Position numbers and translations under genes: made by a program. From the NCBI GenBank assembly GCA_034440615.1, contig JAOTOM010004841.1, positions 36,001 through 100,000 on the forward strand: DNA of 64,000 nucleotides. The letters run 5' to 3'. Positions within the stretch are counted from its first letter, which is position 1. The number at the start of each line of letters is the position of its first letter. Below, piece after piece: positions 1-9,149 of this stretch. The notes beneath the pieces were generated by a model. The model saw nothing but the letters and a program-made list of their open reading frames with translations, was not told the DNA's origin and searched no databases. The stretch comes from Ashinkailepas kermadecensis (taxonomy: Eukaryota; Arthropoda; Thecostraca; Neolepadidae).

Positions 1-1
1 C

Positions 2-883
2 GTCATGGCGGGCTACTTGCGCATCCCTCTCCGCCCCTGGACCCCACCACCGGCCCGATGTGCCTTCTGCCAAAGGTACGGGCACCTGGCAAAGGCGTGT
101 CGCTCCAGGGAGCCGGTATGTGGGCGATGTGCCGAGGGGCACACGACGGATATGTGCGCGTCCGAGGTCCCACGTTGCGCGGCCTGCCTGGGCCCCCACC
201 CGGCCGCATCCCCACGCTGCCCTGCGTGGCTCGACGCCAAAGAGCGCCAGCAGCGGCGACTCACCTCACAGGGCTCCTCGCCGCCCGCACCACCGATGGT
301 GTGGGCCCGGCCCCACTTGGCCCCAATGTGGCCGACTCCGGCTGAAGCGGGCTCTCGCCCCAGGTCTGGAGGGTCGGGTCGGTCCGACTGCGACCCGCTT
401 CCCTCCCCTCCTTCCCCGGCCTCTCGCCCTGCCCCCTTAGCGGGCCCCTCCGTCCCCCGGTCCCCGCACCGCCCACAGGACGTCACCCAGCCGGCCATGC
501 GCCCTGCCCCTGCCGCGGGCCCCGCCAAGGCAGACACCGCCCACCACTGTCGGGCCGCGCAGCAGACCGCGGCGACCCCAGTCACCGGTTGCTCTAGCGC
601 TCAGCCCCTCCACCGCCAACAGGCTGCTCCGACCAAGGCTCGGGCGTCTTCCACACCGCCCCCTCAGGGCCGTCGCCTCCCCACTCTGTCCCCCGGAATC
701 GAGTGCTCGCTCCCGTTCCCGAGCCCGGACCGCACTGGGGATCCAGAGCCCCTCTCCACGTCACCAGGGTCGTCCGCCTCCTACGAGACGGATGACCCCA
801 TCACGCCCCTCACCGCCACACACGCCTGCGAGGGCGTGATCATCACCACACAACACAACACTAATGCAGACACCCACCACTGA
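2..883 (+). CDS. LINE ORF1 (Gag-like zinc-knuckle protein), 5' end outside window
   Basis: This is the C-terminal part of a non-LTR retrotransposon ORF1, a nucleic-acid-binding protein that packages the element RNA. The frame is open from the window edge, so the true start lies upstream; the first Met at position 5 is only the first one visible. Counting from that Met, three zinc knuckles follow one another: C19-C22-H27-C32, C39-C42-H46-C51 and C58-C61-H65-C72. The rest is a Pro/Ser/Ala-rich low-complexity tail of about 200 residues. It ends with TGA at 881-883, and the endonuclease frame continues directly after that stop in the same frame. Three adjacent knuckles in ORF1 are usual for I, Jockey and related groups. 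The high GC of this ORF contrasts with the AT-richer ORF2 that follows. Confidence 0.85.
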   Translation, partial: VMAGYLRIPLRPWTPPPARCAFCQRYGHLAKACRSREPVCGRCAEGHTTDMCASEVPRCAACLGPHPAASPRCPAWLDAKERQQRRLTSQGSSPPAPPMVWARPHLAPMWPTPAEAGSRPRSGGSGRSDCDPLPSPPSPASRPAPLAGPSVPRSPHRPQDVTQPAMRPAPAAGPAKADTAHHCRAAQQTAATPVTGCSSAQPLHRQQAAPTKARASSTPPPQGRRLPTLSPGIECSLPFPSPDRTGDPEPLSTSPGSSASYETDDPITPLTATHACEGVIITTQHNTNADTHH

Positions 884-2637
884 TTCTTGCTCCAATGGAA
901 TACGAGGTCCCTCATATCCCATTGGGCAGAATTCAAGGAATATATCATCAGAAATAAACCATTGATTGCCGCCGTTCAGGAGACCCGATGGCTCGACAAT
1001 GACCCATATAATTTTAATATCTTTGGTTATTCCTCTACACCGACAATAGAAATTCTACATCCCGCGGCGGCGGGGGTCGCCTTATTTATATCCGACACCC
1101 TCCTTCATCGTCAGATCCCCATTGTAAATAACCTAAATTTTATTGCCGTTTCTGTCAAAATTGCACAACTAGAGCTTACTATACTCTCTCTCTATCTCCC
1201 ACCTTCTCCTACACTATCCTTATCTTCTGTGACCGACCTATTCGGTCTCCTCCCTCACCCCTGTCTGGTGCTGGGAGATTTTAATGCCCACCACCAGGCA
1301 TGGGGCTGTCACACCACATCACCTCACGGACACCACATCGAAACACTCCTCCAACACCCACAACATGGTCTTTTAAATGACCAAACACCCACACACAACA
1401 CCGACATTGCCCCGTTCCGACCATCTGCCATCGACCTATCTTTGGCCTCGGCCTCCATCTCACCCCTCTTTTCTTGGCATGTACAACCCGACCCTCTTTA
1501 GCGATCACTTCCCTATTCATATTATGCTCGAACGCTCAGCCCAGGCTAGATTATTCATTTTCCCCCCGCTGGAATGTTCGCAAGGCGGAAATGGCCATCT
1601 TTCTCCCAGGAAATTGACACCGTCTTCCCTCCTCATTCACACCCCCAATATCAGCTTTTCTTGACACCATATTACTCGCGGCAGAAAATCATGTCCCCCA
1701 CTCGTTGCTCCCCGGCCGTCATCACGTGCCGTGGTGGAACGACGAGTGTCAACGCGCCGTCGCTCTGCGGCGGCGAGCTGAGCGAAAATTTCGCAAAAAT
1801 CTCACCACCCAAAACATGTTAGAAGCCCGCGAGGCTAAAAAACGTTGTCAGCAGATTATCCTTAGCGCCAAAAATGCAGCTGGCAACTCTATTCAAACTC
1901 ATTCAACCGTTTTACCCCCATCGGCCAGATTTGGACCAAAATTCGCTCTTTCTCAAATGGCAGACCCCCACACCGCGGATTCCCACAACTGACAATTAAT
2001 CAACGCAGCATCACAGAACCCTCGGACGTCGCGGAACACTTTGCCACCTATTATGCAGACATCTCCTCAAATACGCAATACTCGCAACAAACCACCGACT
2101 TCCTCCAAACCACTCTCGCCACCTGCAACTTTACCTCGGACAACACGGAACCATATAATGCCCCCTTTACTCTCTATGAACTAAATGTATCCCTATCCAA
2201 AGTAACAAACACCGCGGCTGGCCCTGACCAATTGGCATACCCCTTCTTCCAAAATTTATCCGACTCCGGCAAAGACAACCTCCTTTCGGCACTAAACCAA
2301 CTATGGACTGACGGCACCTTCCCCTCTCCTGGTCTACTAGCACTATCATTCCTATCGCTAAACCTCGCAAACCTCGCGACCTTCCCTCTAGCTATCGACC
2401 TACTCTCTCACTAGTTGTGCCTCTAAACTTTTTGAGCGCATGGTCAATGGACGAATCAGAGTTCACCTTGAAAACAACGAAATTCTCACACCCTTTCAAA
2501 GCGGCTTTCGACCCAGGCACAGCACCACTGACAACCTTATTCTATTAGTTGACTCGATTCAGCGCGGTTTCATGAAAAAACATGAAACCGTGGCACTCTT
2601 TCTCGATTTAAAATCCGCATTCAATAAAGTACACAGC
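884..2637 (+). pseudogene. LINE ORF2 remnant: endonuclease plus partial reverse transcriptase, frameshifted and truncated
   Basis: This is a degraded ORF2 of the same plus-strand LINE. The apurinic-like endonuclease (EEP fold) reads from about 887 to 1501: QWNTRSL near the N-terminus, QETRW with the catalytic Glu, LGDFNAHH with the Asp-Asn pair, and AIDLSLAS. The final SDHFPI motif lies just after 1497 in another frame, so there is a frameshift there. PWWNDEC follows near 1730, then RT segments: SKVTNTAAGPDQLAYPFF near 2195-2250, QSGFRPRHSTTDNLILLV near 2497-2550 and ALFLDLKSAFNKV near 2593-2631. The RT stops at about 2637, before its YADD catalytic box, where it meets the poly(A) tail of the minus-strand LINE. 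At least two further frame changes or stops occur between 1500 and 2450. It is not functional. The missing RT half is not found beyond the second element. Confidence 0.85.
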
Positions 2638-2649
2638 TTTTTTTTCACA

Positions 2650-3812
2650 GTTGTTCAGTATGCGTGTGATAGAGAGAAAATGGAAGACATGTTCGTGTAT
2701 TGCTGGATGTTCGTCGTTGAGAAGAGTAGTGAGGTTTAGTGGGATGTTGTGTGTGGCGCAGTAGTTGGTGATATGTTGTCTTTGGTGGTTGTATTTGGTG
2801 CAGTACATGAGTATGTGTTTGATGGTGAGTTTTCGTTGGCATGTTGTGCATTGTGGTCGTGGGCGTTGTAGTAAGAGGTAGGAGTGTGTAAGTGCTGTGT
2901 GTCCGAGGCGTAGTCGTGTTAGTGTGCGTTCCTTAAGTCTGGTGCGTTGGTTGATGGTGTGCCAAAGTTCGTGTTTGGGGTGTATTTCATGAAGTTGCGT
3001 TAGTGCTGTGTCCCATGTTTGTTGGATGTGTTTGTTAAGTGCCTGTTGTATTGTGGGGTAGTAGTCAGATTGTGAGAGTGGGCATGGTATGGTTTGTGGT
3101 AGTGTTGTGGCTATGTTTGCTTCAGTGTCTGCGTGTTCGTTGCCGTGTATGTTTGTGTGACTTGGGATCCATAGGAGAAGTGGTCTTTGTCGTGCGTTGA
3201 GTTTTTGGTGTATGCGGAGTATTTTCGGGATGGGGGGTGTTTGTGTTTGGTGTATGGTGTGATGCTTTGTAATGCTGATTTGGCGTCAGTGGCTATGATG
3301 TTGTGTTCAATTTTGGTGTTGTAAATGGTGGAGTAAGCCGAAAAGATTGCGTATAATTCTGTTCTGTAGGTTGATGCTGTGTCGTGCAGACGGGCACGAA
3401 GGATAACCCGCGGCGGTGCTGCATTGGGGTACAGCACCGCCGCTGTGCCCGTCTGCTGTGTATGTGATTTTGAACCGTCTGTGTATATGATGTTGTAATT
3501 TGCGTGTTTTGCTGTGAATTGGAAGAAGAGTTGGTGTATTTCTGCGTCGGTATATGTGTGTTTTGGGTGGTCTATGAGGAAGTGTGTTGTGGGTGTTTCG
3601 TGTTTCCACCGGGCTGTGGGTGTTGGTAATGGTTTGGCAGTGGGTAGTGTAATGTGTAGTCTGTTTGTGTGTTGGTGGATGCGGCAGCCTATTGTAGTTT
3701 TGAGTCGTGATGTTGTCATGAGTTGGTGTACACGTATGGTGCGAAGTTTTAGGGCCTGTGTACATGGGTGCTGTGGTATGAGTTGCGTTTTGTAGTGGTA
3801 TCTTAATAGTGC
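2650..3812 (-). pseudogene. LINE RNase H domain and C-terminal zinc knuckle
   Basis: This continues in the same frame as the RT after a single TAA stop at 3813-3815. RNase H removes the RNA strand after target-primed reverse transcription. IIYTDGSK supplies the first catalytic Asp, TELYAI the Glu and IIATDAKSAL the next Asp. The open frame ends near 3111. Further downstream, in a shifted frame, come the conserved RLRLGHTALTHSYLL segment near 2890 and a knuckle read as C-T-T-C, then H, then C near 2850-2810. The region carries a GC-rich hairpin at 3387-3455. Because one stop and one frameshift separate it from a working ORF2 end, this copy is a recent pseudogene. Confidence 0.75.
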
Positions 3813-5552
3813 TTATGTGCGTCTGTGCTGTAATTCTGGTATGTGGTTGTATATATGTAGTGCGAGGTATGGTGAGGTGATATAGGCTCCTGTGGCGGTT
3901 TTTAAGCATTGGTGTTGTAGGCTGTCTATAATTTTGAGGTTTGATTTAGCAGCGTTTTCGAAGAGTGGGGCTCCGTATTCCAAAATTGGCCGAATGAGTG
4001 ATTTGTAGAGGGTTAGAAGTGTGTTTCGATCGGATCCCCAGTTTGTGCCAGAAAGTGCTCGTAGTATGTTAATTCTTTTGGATGCTCGTTTTTGAATGTC
4101 CAGAATGTGTGGCCGAAAGGTAAGACGCGGATCTAATGTGATGCCTAAAAATTTTGCTTGGGTAACGATAGGTATAGGTGTTTGGTCTATTTTTAGTGGT
4201 TGTGCATCTGTGTGTTGGTGGTAGCCGAAAATCATGCATTTTGATTTGTGTGGTGCGATGTGTAGATTTAGTACTGCGAGTTTGTTGTGTAATTCTGTTA
4301 GTGAGTTTTGTAGCAGAGTTAGTGCGTGATTTGGTGTTGCTTGCAATGTCCAAAGTACAATGTCGTCTGCATATATTGCAATTTTGGCCGAAAAGTTGTC
4401 GGTGAGGACTGAATTTAAGCCTAAAATAAAGAGAAGGGGACTGAGAACCGAGCCTTGCATTAGGCCGGTTGTAGGGAATTTAGTTTCTGAGGTGTGTTGT
4501 CCGATTTTGACTTGGAAGGAGCGGTTTAATAGATAGAAATGGAGGTAGTGTATGAGTCTGCCCTGTATGTCTATGTTGTGTAAGTGTTCTAGGAGCGCTG
4601 TGATGTTGATAGTGTCATAGGCTTGTTTGAGATCCAGGAAGACGGCGACGGTGGACAGTTTCTTGGCCGCCGCTTCCTGGATGTGGGTGGTGAGATAGGT
4701 GAGGTTGTCAAGACATGAGCGGTTAGGAAGAAAGCCTGATTGTATAGGAGAGATTAGTTTTTGTGTTTGAAGAATATAAAGAAGGTGTTTTTTGACTAGG
4801 CGTTCGAAGAGTTTGTGAAAACAGCTGGTTAGTACGATGGGACGGTAAGAGTCGCATAGAGTTGAGTCAGTGTTTGGTTTAGGGATAGGAATGAGAAGAG
4901 CGTGCAACCAAGATTGTGGATATGTATGTGTTGTCCATGCGGTGTTGTAGGTGTCGAGTAATGCGTGTAATGCTTGTAGTGGTAGATGTTTGAAGAATGA
5001 GTAGTGTATGTTGTCTGGTCCTACGCTTGTGTTTCCTGTTTGTGCGATTGCTATTTGTAATTCTGTGAGTGTAAACCTAGTGTTGTAAAGATGTGGGCGT
5101 GTGTGTCTGATTGGGGGTGGGGGGTGTCGTGGGAGTGTGCATGACCTAATGTGATAGTTGTCTGCGAAAATGTTTGCTATTGTTTGTGGGTCTGTGATGG
5201 TGATGTTGTTGTGTATAAGTGTGATGGCTTTAGCTTTGGGTCTTTGTTGGTGTTGAAATGTTTTGAGGAGTGTCCAAATTTTGCCGAGAGGTGTGAATCT
5301 ATTAAATTGTGTGCAAAATGTATTCAAGGAGGTCTTTTTTGCTTGTCGGATGGTGCGTTTGCATAGTGCTCTGTTTTGTTTGTATGCTGTGAGTGTTTCC
5401 GGTGTGTGGTGTCGTTCGTATCTGTGTCGTGCGTGGTTCCTCGCGCGGATCGCCCGGTGGCACTCGTCGTTCCACCAGGGAGCCGCGCGAGGTTTGTGTT
5501 GGTGTCGTGGTTTTGTTTGTGGTATGTGCTGGAGTGCGGTGGTGAGTAGCAT
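3813..5552 (-). CDS. LINE reverse transcriptase (ORF2 central part), 579 aa open
   Basis: This is the open part of ORF2 encoding the reverse transcriptase that copies element RNA at a nicked target. The first Met is at 5552, but the real ORF2 start is upstream at the endonuclease. Visible motifs in order are PWWNDECHRAI (linker), TSVGPDNIHYSFFKHL, SWLHALLIPIPKP, SDSYRPI-like block, SGFLPNRSCLDNLTYL, AVFLDLKQAYDTI (first catalytic Asp), LMQGSVLSPLLFILGLN, the catalytic box IYADDIVLW, and KFLGITLDPRLTF. Length and order match RTs of the I/Jockey assemblage. A single TAA at 3813 separates it from an in-frame RNase H. It may represent a copy inactivated by very few changes. Confidence 0.85.
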   Translation of the reverse strand: MLLTTALQHIPQTKPRHQHKPRAAPWWNDECHRAIRARNHARHRYERHHTPETLTAYKQNRALCKRTIRQAKKTSLNTFCTQFNRFTPLGKIWTLLKTFQHQQRPKAKAITLIHNNITITDPQTIANIFADNYHIRSCTLPRHPPPPIRHTRPHLYNTRFTLTELQIAIAQTGNTSVGPDNIHYSFFKHLPLQALHALLDTYNTAWTTHTYPQSWLHALLIPIPKPNTDSTLCDSYRPIVLTSCFHKLFERLVKKHLLYILQTQKLISPIQSGFLPNRSCLDNLTYLTTHIQEAAAKKLSTVAVFLDLKQAYDTINITALLEHLHNIDIQGRLIHYLHFYLLNRSFQVKIGQHTSETKFPTTGLMQGSVLSPLLFILGLNSVLTDNFSAKIAIYADDIVLWTLQATPNHALTLLQNSLTELHNKLAVLNLHIAPHKSKCMIFGYHQHTDAQPLKIDQTPIPIVTQAKFLGITLDPRLTFRPHILDIQKRASKRINILRALSGTNWGSDRNTLLTLYKSLIRPILEYGAPLFENAAKSNLKIIDSLQHQCLKTATGAYITSPYLALHIYNHIPELQHRRT

Positions 5553-5639
5553 GTCTGCGTATTGTCCTGGTGTGTATTGTGGATTATAGGATGTCTGTGC
5601 TGCTAAGGATTCTGAGAATGGGATCCAGGATGCGTTTTT

Positions 5640-6315
5640 AAGGTTCCACCGGCCCGTCGGGAGGTTGGGTGGGCCGGTGGTCGGGATTTGGTGGAAGGTA
5701 ATGGTGATGGGGGCGTGGTCACTAAAGTGTGGATCGGAGTCGGCTGTCCAGGATAGGGTGAGGGCTATGCGAGAGGAGGCGAGTGTTACGTCCGGGGTGG
5801 TAGGGAGGTGTGAACTAATTGGTACGAGGTATGTTGGTGAGCCGGTGTTGAGTATTGTGAGGTTATGTTGTGTAGCCAGTGTGATGAGTGTGAGTGCTCT
5901 GTGATCGGGTCGTGTTGTGCGGGTGTCCCATAGTGGGTGGTGTGAGTTAAAGTCTCCTGTGAGTATGACAAGGGTGTGAATTTGTTCAAGTGCCTTATTT
6001 AATTCCGAGAGGGTTTCTGTGTTTCGCGAGGGGGGGGGGTCGTATACGTTAATGAGTGTGTAAGCTGTGTTGTGTACGTGGATTTCAGTGAGTAATATGT
6101 CTGTAGTGTGTAGTGAGTGTAGTGTGTAGTGAGTGTAGTGAGTGTGTAGTGTTCAGTAGTGTGTAGTGAGGAATGTTAAATTGATATGGGTCGTGAGGTT
6201 TGAAGTGTGTTTCCTGTATGCATAGTGCTGTGTGATTTGTTTGTAGTGCGTAGTGTTTGAATTCTGGCCAGTGTCTAATGAGTCCGTACGTGTTCCATTG
6301 TAGTATTGTATTCAT
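5640..6315 (-). pseudogene. LINE endonuclease domain, interrupted by a short-repeat expansion
   Basis: This is the ORF2 N-terminus. An ATG at 6315-6313 lies 12 nt after the ORF1 stop and in the same frame. ILQWNTYGLIRHWPEF and CIQETHFKPHDPYQF match the start of the EEP endonuclease and align with the plus-strand copy at 887. After about 6170 the plus strand carries a run of degenerate GTAGTGAGT-type repeats (about 6095-6170) that disrupts the domain. GDFNSHHPLWD, DVTLASS and FSDHAPITI follow in other frames between about 5960 and 5720. The essential residues are therefore all present, but not in one frame. Confidence 0.7.
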
Positions 6316-6327
6316 TGTCTGTGGGTG

Positions 6328-6633
6328 TTAGCGCGGGTGAATGGCCTTTTGGGTGATGGTTTTTATTGTGTTTTTCGTTGGCCGTTGTGGTGTTTCTTGT
6401 GGTTGAGAGGGGGGTGGTGTTGGGGTGAAGGGGATTGTGACGTCTGAGTCAGTCGTGGTGTGTTCGGTGTCCGTTTGTTCTGATCCGGTGTCTGTGTGTG
6501 AGTGTTGTGCCGGTGATGTGGCCGATGTGTGTGAAGTGTGTGGGGATGTTGAGGCTTCCGGTTGGTAGGGTGGTGGCGGTGGTGGGTGGCAGGGCGAAGT
6601 ATGGAAGCTGTGTTTGAGTGTGACTGGGTGCAA
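6328..6633 (-). CDS. LINE ORF1 C-terminal fragment, low complexity
   Basis: This is an open stretch of about 100 codons rich in Pro, Thr, Ser and His. It ends with TAA at 6330-6328 and precedes the endonuclease ATG at 6315 by 12 nt, in the same frame. By position it is the tail of ORF1, equivalent to the Pro-rich tail of the plus-strand ORF1 ending at 883. No zinc knuckle is visible upstream, so the element is probably 5'-truncated. Sequence homology is too weak in this low-complexity region to prove the assignment. Confidence 0.5.
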   Translation of the reverse strand: MHPVTLKHSFHTSPCHPPPPPPYQPEASTSPHTSHTSATSPAQHSHTDTGSEQTDTEHTTTDSDVTIPFTPTPPPSQPQETPQRPTKNTIKTITQKAIHPR

Positions 6634-6640
6634 AAAGGTA

Positions 6641-6977
6641 CAAGGTGGTTGCGCATGCGCGCGTTACTGGTCTTCGAAGTGCTTTTGTGATCAGCGGGAA
6701 TTTCAGTTTGTTGTTGTTGAAAGAAAAGCCTTTGCATCGGCATTCCCTAGTGCGTGGAGCTTTCCATACACCTCTCCCGCAGCCGACGCTTGCAAGGTGG
6801 ATGTGCCCAATGGAAATGTATCCAATAGCCCGCCCGTGTGGCCAATGGATTAAGTGTTTGGTTTCTATCCCGGTGTGTTGACAGTCGTCCAACGCAGGAC
6901 CTCCCGCTTTCTCTTTCTGCCTTTAATAATGCCACTTGGTGAATGTAACGCATCCAACATTAATTTCGTTTTGCATT
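6641..6977. other. Unassigned spacer between LINE and TA microsatellite
   Basis: The T/G skew of the LINE ends near 6640. Minus-strand frames stay open to about 6950, but no domain is recognised. It is either the divergent 5' end of the minus-strand LINE or unrelated flanking DNA. Confidence 0.3.
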
Positions 6978-6993
6978 TATATATATGTATATC

Positions 6994-7066
<73 letters not shown>

Positions 7067-7081
7067 GTATATATATACATG

Positions 7082-7137
<56 letters not shown>
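6978..7137. repeat. (TA)n microsatellite, left half
   Basis: About 160 bp of TA with occasional C and G interruptions (TATATACATG-type). The Tigger element begins exactly at its right edge, and a further TA tract continues on the other side at 8045-8090. The microsatellite was therefore either the insertion target or expanded from the target TA. Open frames across it coding Tyr-Ile repeats are meaningless. Confidence 0.95.
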
Positions 7138-7140
<3 letters not shown>

Positions 7141-8044
7141 TCAAACCTCGGTTTTCGTATGCCCTAGTTTTCGTACGATTCGGTTTTCGACGACTTTTCG
7201 TTGAAATTTAGTTATAGTTTTCGTACATCCGCTCGGTTTTCGTACAGTTGAAAATGGTCCGTTGGATTGGATTGGATGTGAGTGGCCAGGATGTGGAAGA
7301 GTTGGTGGACGACCACAGGGAAGAGCTAACCACTAAAGAGCTGCAAGACCTTCAACTGGAACAGCAATAAACTGCAGCTGAGGAAATTGCTTCAGAGGAG
7401 GAGGAGGAAGAGAGAGGGGAGAATGTGCCTTCTTAAGTGATTAAGGACATGTGTGCAAAGTGGAGTGAGTTGCAAAGTTTTGTGGAGAAATATCACCCTA
7501 ACAAAGCTGTTGCAAGCCGTGTCTGCAACATGTTCAATGCCTTGTCCCATTTTAGGCAAATCTTAAAAGAGACGCCAGAAACAGACCTCTCTGGACATAT
7601 TTTTTGTGCGACAGGGGTCCAGTGACTCTCAAGCTGGTCCTAGTGTCAGTAAAAGACAAAGAAGGGAAGTAACCCCAGATAGGGCCTTGATACCTGAAGT
7701 CCTTATGGAGGGGGATTCCCCTTCCAAATAATAACCTCTCCTCCTGCCTCTCCCCTCCTCGCCGTCTTCCATACGCCAACAAGAGTCTTCAATGAAGGTA
7801 AAAGTGATGTTAAATGTTCATTTATCAATTTCATTAGTAATTTATATTTATTTCTCATTGTTTTCTGTATGTAAAACTATAGTTATTCTCTATAAAATGT
7901 AATTTTGGTTAATATTTTTGGGTGTCTGGAACGGATTAATTGGATTTACATTATTTCTTATGGGAAATATTGCTTCAGTTTTCGTACATTCGGTTTTCGT
8001 CAGACTTTTTCGAACGAATTAATCACGAAAACCGAGTTACACTG
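7138..8044 (+). mobile_element. Deleted Tigger/pogo-type (Tc1/mariner superfamily) element
   Basis: It starts with CAGTCAAACCTCGGTTTTCG at 7138 and ends with CGAAAACCGAGTTACACTG at 8044. These are imperfect terminal inverted repeats of the CAG...CTG type. Sub-terminal GTTTTCGTAC motifs are repeated at both ends. TA dinucleotides at 7136-7137 and 8045-8046 are the expected target duplication. Internally (about 7249-7730) there is only the C-terminal end of a Tigger transposase. The catalytic DDE core is absent, so this is a non-autonomous deletion derivative. Confidence 0.88.
7249..7731 (+). pseudogene. Tigger transposase C-terminal remnant
   Basis: Translating in the frame of WIGCEWPGCGR and its neighbours gives pieces diagnostic of the Tigger/TIGD C-terminus. 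These are a DVEELVDDHREELTTKELQ-like segment near 7290-7345, a Glu-rich run near 7395-7420, WSELQSFVEKYHPNKAV near 7460-7510 and SHFRQILK near 7547-7570. The reading frame changes several times and contains stops (TAA at 7367 and near 7435). None of the N-terminal CENP-B-like DNA-binding domain or the DDE catalytic domain is left. The match is from knowledge of the family; no search was run. Confidence 0.8.
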
Positions 8045-8055
8045 TATTATATATA

Positions 8056-8090
<35 letters not shown>
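8045..8090. repeat. (TA)n microsatellite, right half
   Basis: Short TA tract that continues the microsatellite on the far side of the Tigger insertion. Confidence 0.85.
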
Positions 8091-8091
<1 letters not shown>

Positions 8092-9140
8092 TGTATGGCT
8101 GTATATATGCTCAAGGCAGTGTGTCTATTATTGATAGACACGGATATTCGACTACAATGAGCTTTTAGCACTTGCCCTCGTTCTTCCAGCGAATAGAATG
8201 TGCGCATTATGCTAGGAATGGTTACTGCCGCTTGAAATGTGTTTGCACCTTCGATTATTGACGTGCGAAAATTCTTCAGATGTATTCATCTGCGTATTGG
8301 CATCACCATTTCTGCACACATAGCCCCGGAAGAAAGTTAGGCTGTGTGAAGTGCACCTCTCATGGCACAGTTACCCTGCCCACCATCCCGCGTACAACTG
8401 GCTCTTATTACGAGTGATGCCGCAACCCAAGGAGCGTTACTCTCGTGCATAAGCAAACAAACAAATAAAAACATTAATTACAAACACGCCCGAGCGAGTT
8501 CACCACCATGTGTACAACACGCTAATACACAAATAGCATCAGCGACCCAACTTAACCGGATCACTACATTGGATCATGAATAACTCTGTGCAATTGTATA
8601 TAAAATTATACTGAAAAAAAGAAACCCGCTTTTTAAAGGTTGGATTTTTGCCAAATTTCATCGCGGCGTTTCCTTTCAAGTCGTGCTATTTTTTTTTTGT
8701 TCCGTGAAATGCTTTTGTATGCTCTGTGGTTGTCAGCTGCACTCCCACCAGCGATCCGGGCCCCCAGATTGCTAAAATGTGAAATCAAACGTCGAAAGGA
8801 AATTTGCTAAAACCGCGCGGTGGCTACCTGGGCCTCACTCAGGTGTGTTTCTGCACCTTAGAACGGTGAATGGGTGGAGGGCGCGACGAAGCAGGTGTGG
8901 TGCATACTACACCAATGTTGCTAATATTCAACACGGCTCAGGAAGAAATGACATTGGCGGGAAGAAATGGCATCAAAGACATATATATATTAATATGCAT
9001 AATATATATTTACCTTACCTATCCAACCCCATTCACTTGATCCCGCGTAACACATGCGTAGATAGGGAGCCCTACTAATAATTGTCAAACTCCATGAATG
9101 CATACTTATAGAGGCCTACACACGTACCATCATAAATCTC
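8091..9140. other. Unclassified non-coding stretch
   Basis: Roughly 1 kb of mixed composition without an ORF above 100 codons and without recognisable repeat termini. It contains short T-runs and a small TA-rich patch near 8980-9010. I see no gene here. Confidence 0.5.
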
Positions 9141-9149
9141 ACCCGCCCA

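Larger units (their letters stand above)
2638..6640 (-). mobile_element. I-group-like LINE, nearly complete ORF2, poly(A) end at 2638-2645
   Basis: This is a minus-strand non-LTR retrotransposon. From its 5' side it has a low-complexity ORF1 tail (6633-6328), an endonuclease (6315 to about 5640), an RT (5552-3813), an RNase H (3812-3111) and a C-terminal region with a zinc knuckle (about 2960-2650). It ends in eight A residues (T8 on the plus strand, 2638-2645). The EN-RT-RNase H order with CCHC knuckles fits the I/Nimb-like group; Jockey proper lacks RNase H. The plus strand here is strikingly T/G-rich, so the coding strand is A/C-rich, unlike the neighbouring related copy. The 5' boundary is uncertain: ORF1-like sequence can be followed to about 6640, and open minus frames run to about 6950 without recognisable domains. 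Confidence 0.85.

Noticed and set aside
5..585. Minus-strand and +1 ORFs overlapping LINE ORF1
   Set aside because: GC-rich shadow frames; only the plus frame carries the three zinc knuckles.
6854..7211. Tyr-Ile-rich ORFs near 7 kb
   Set aside because: They are translations of the TA microsatellite.
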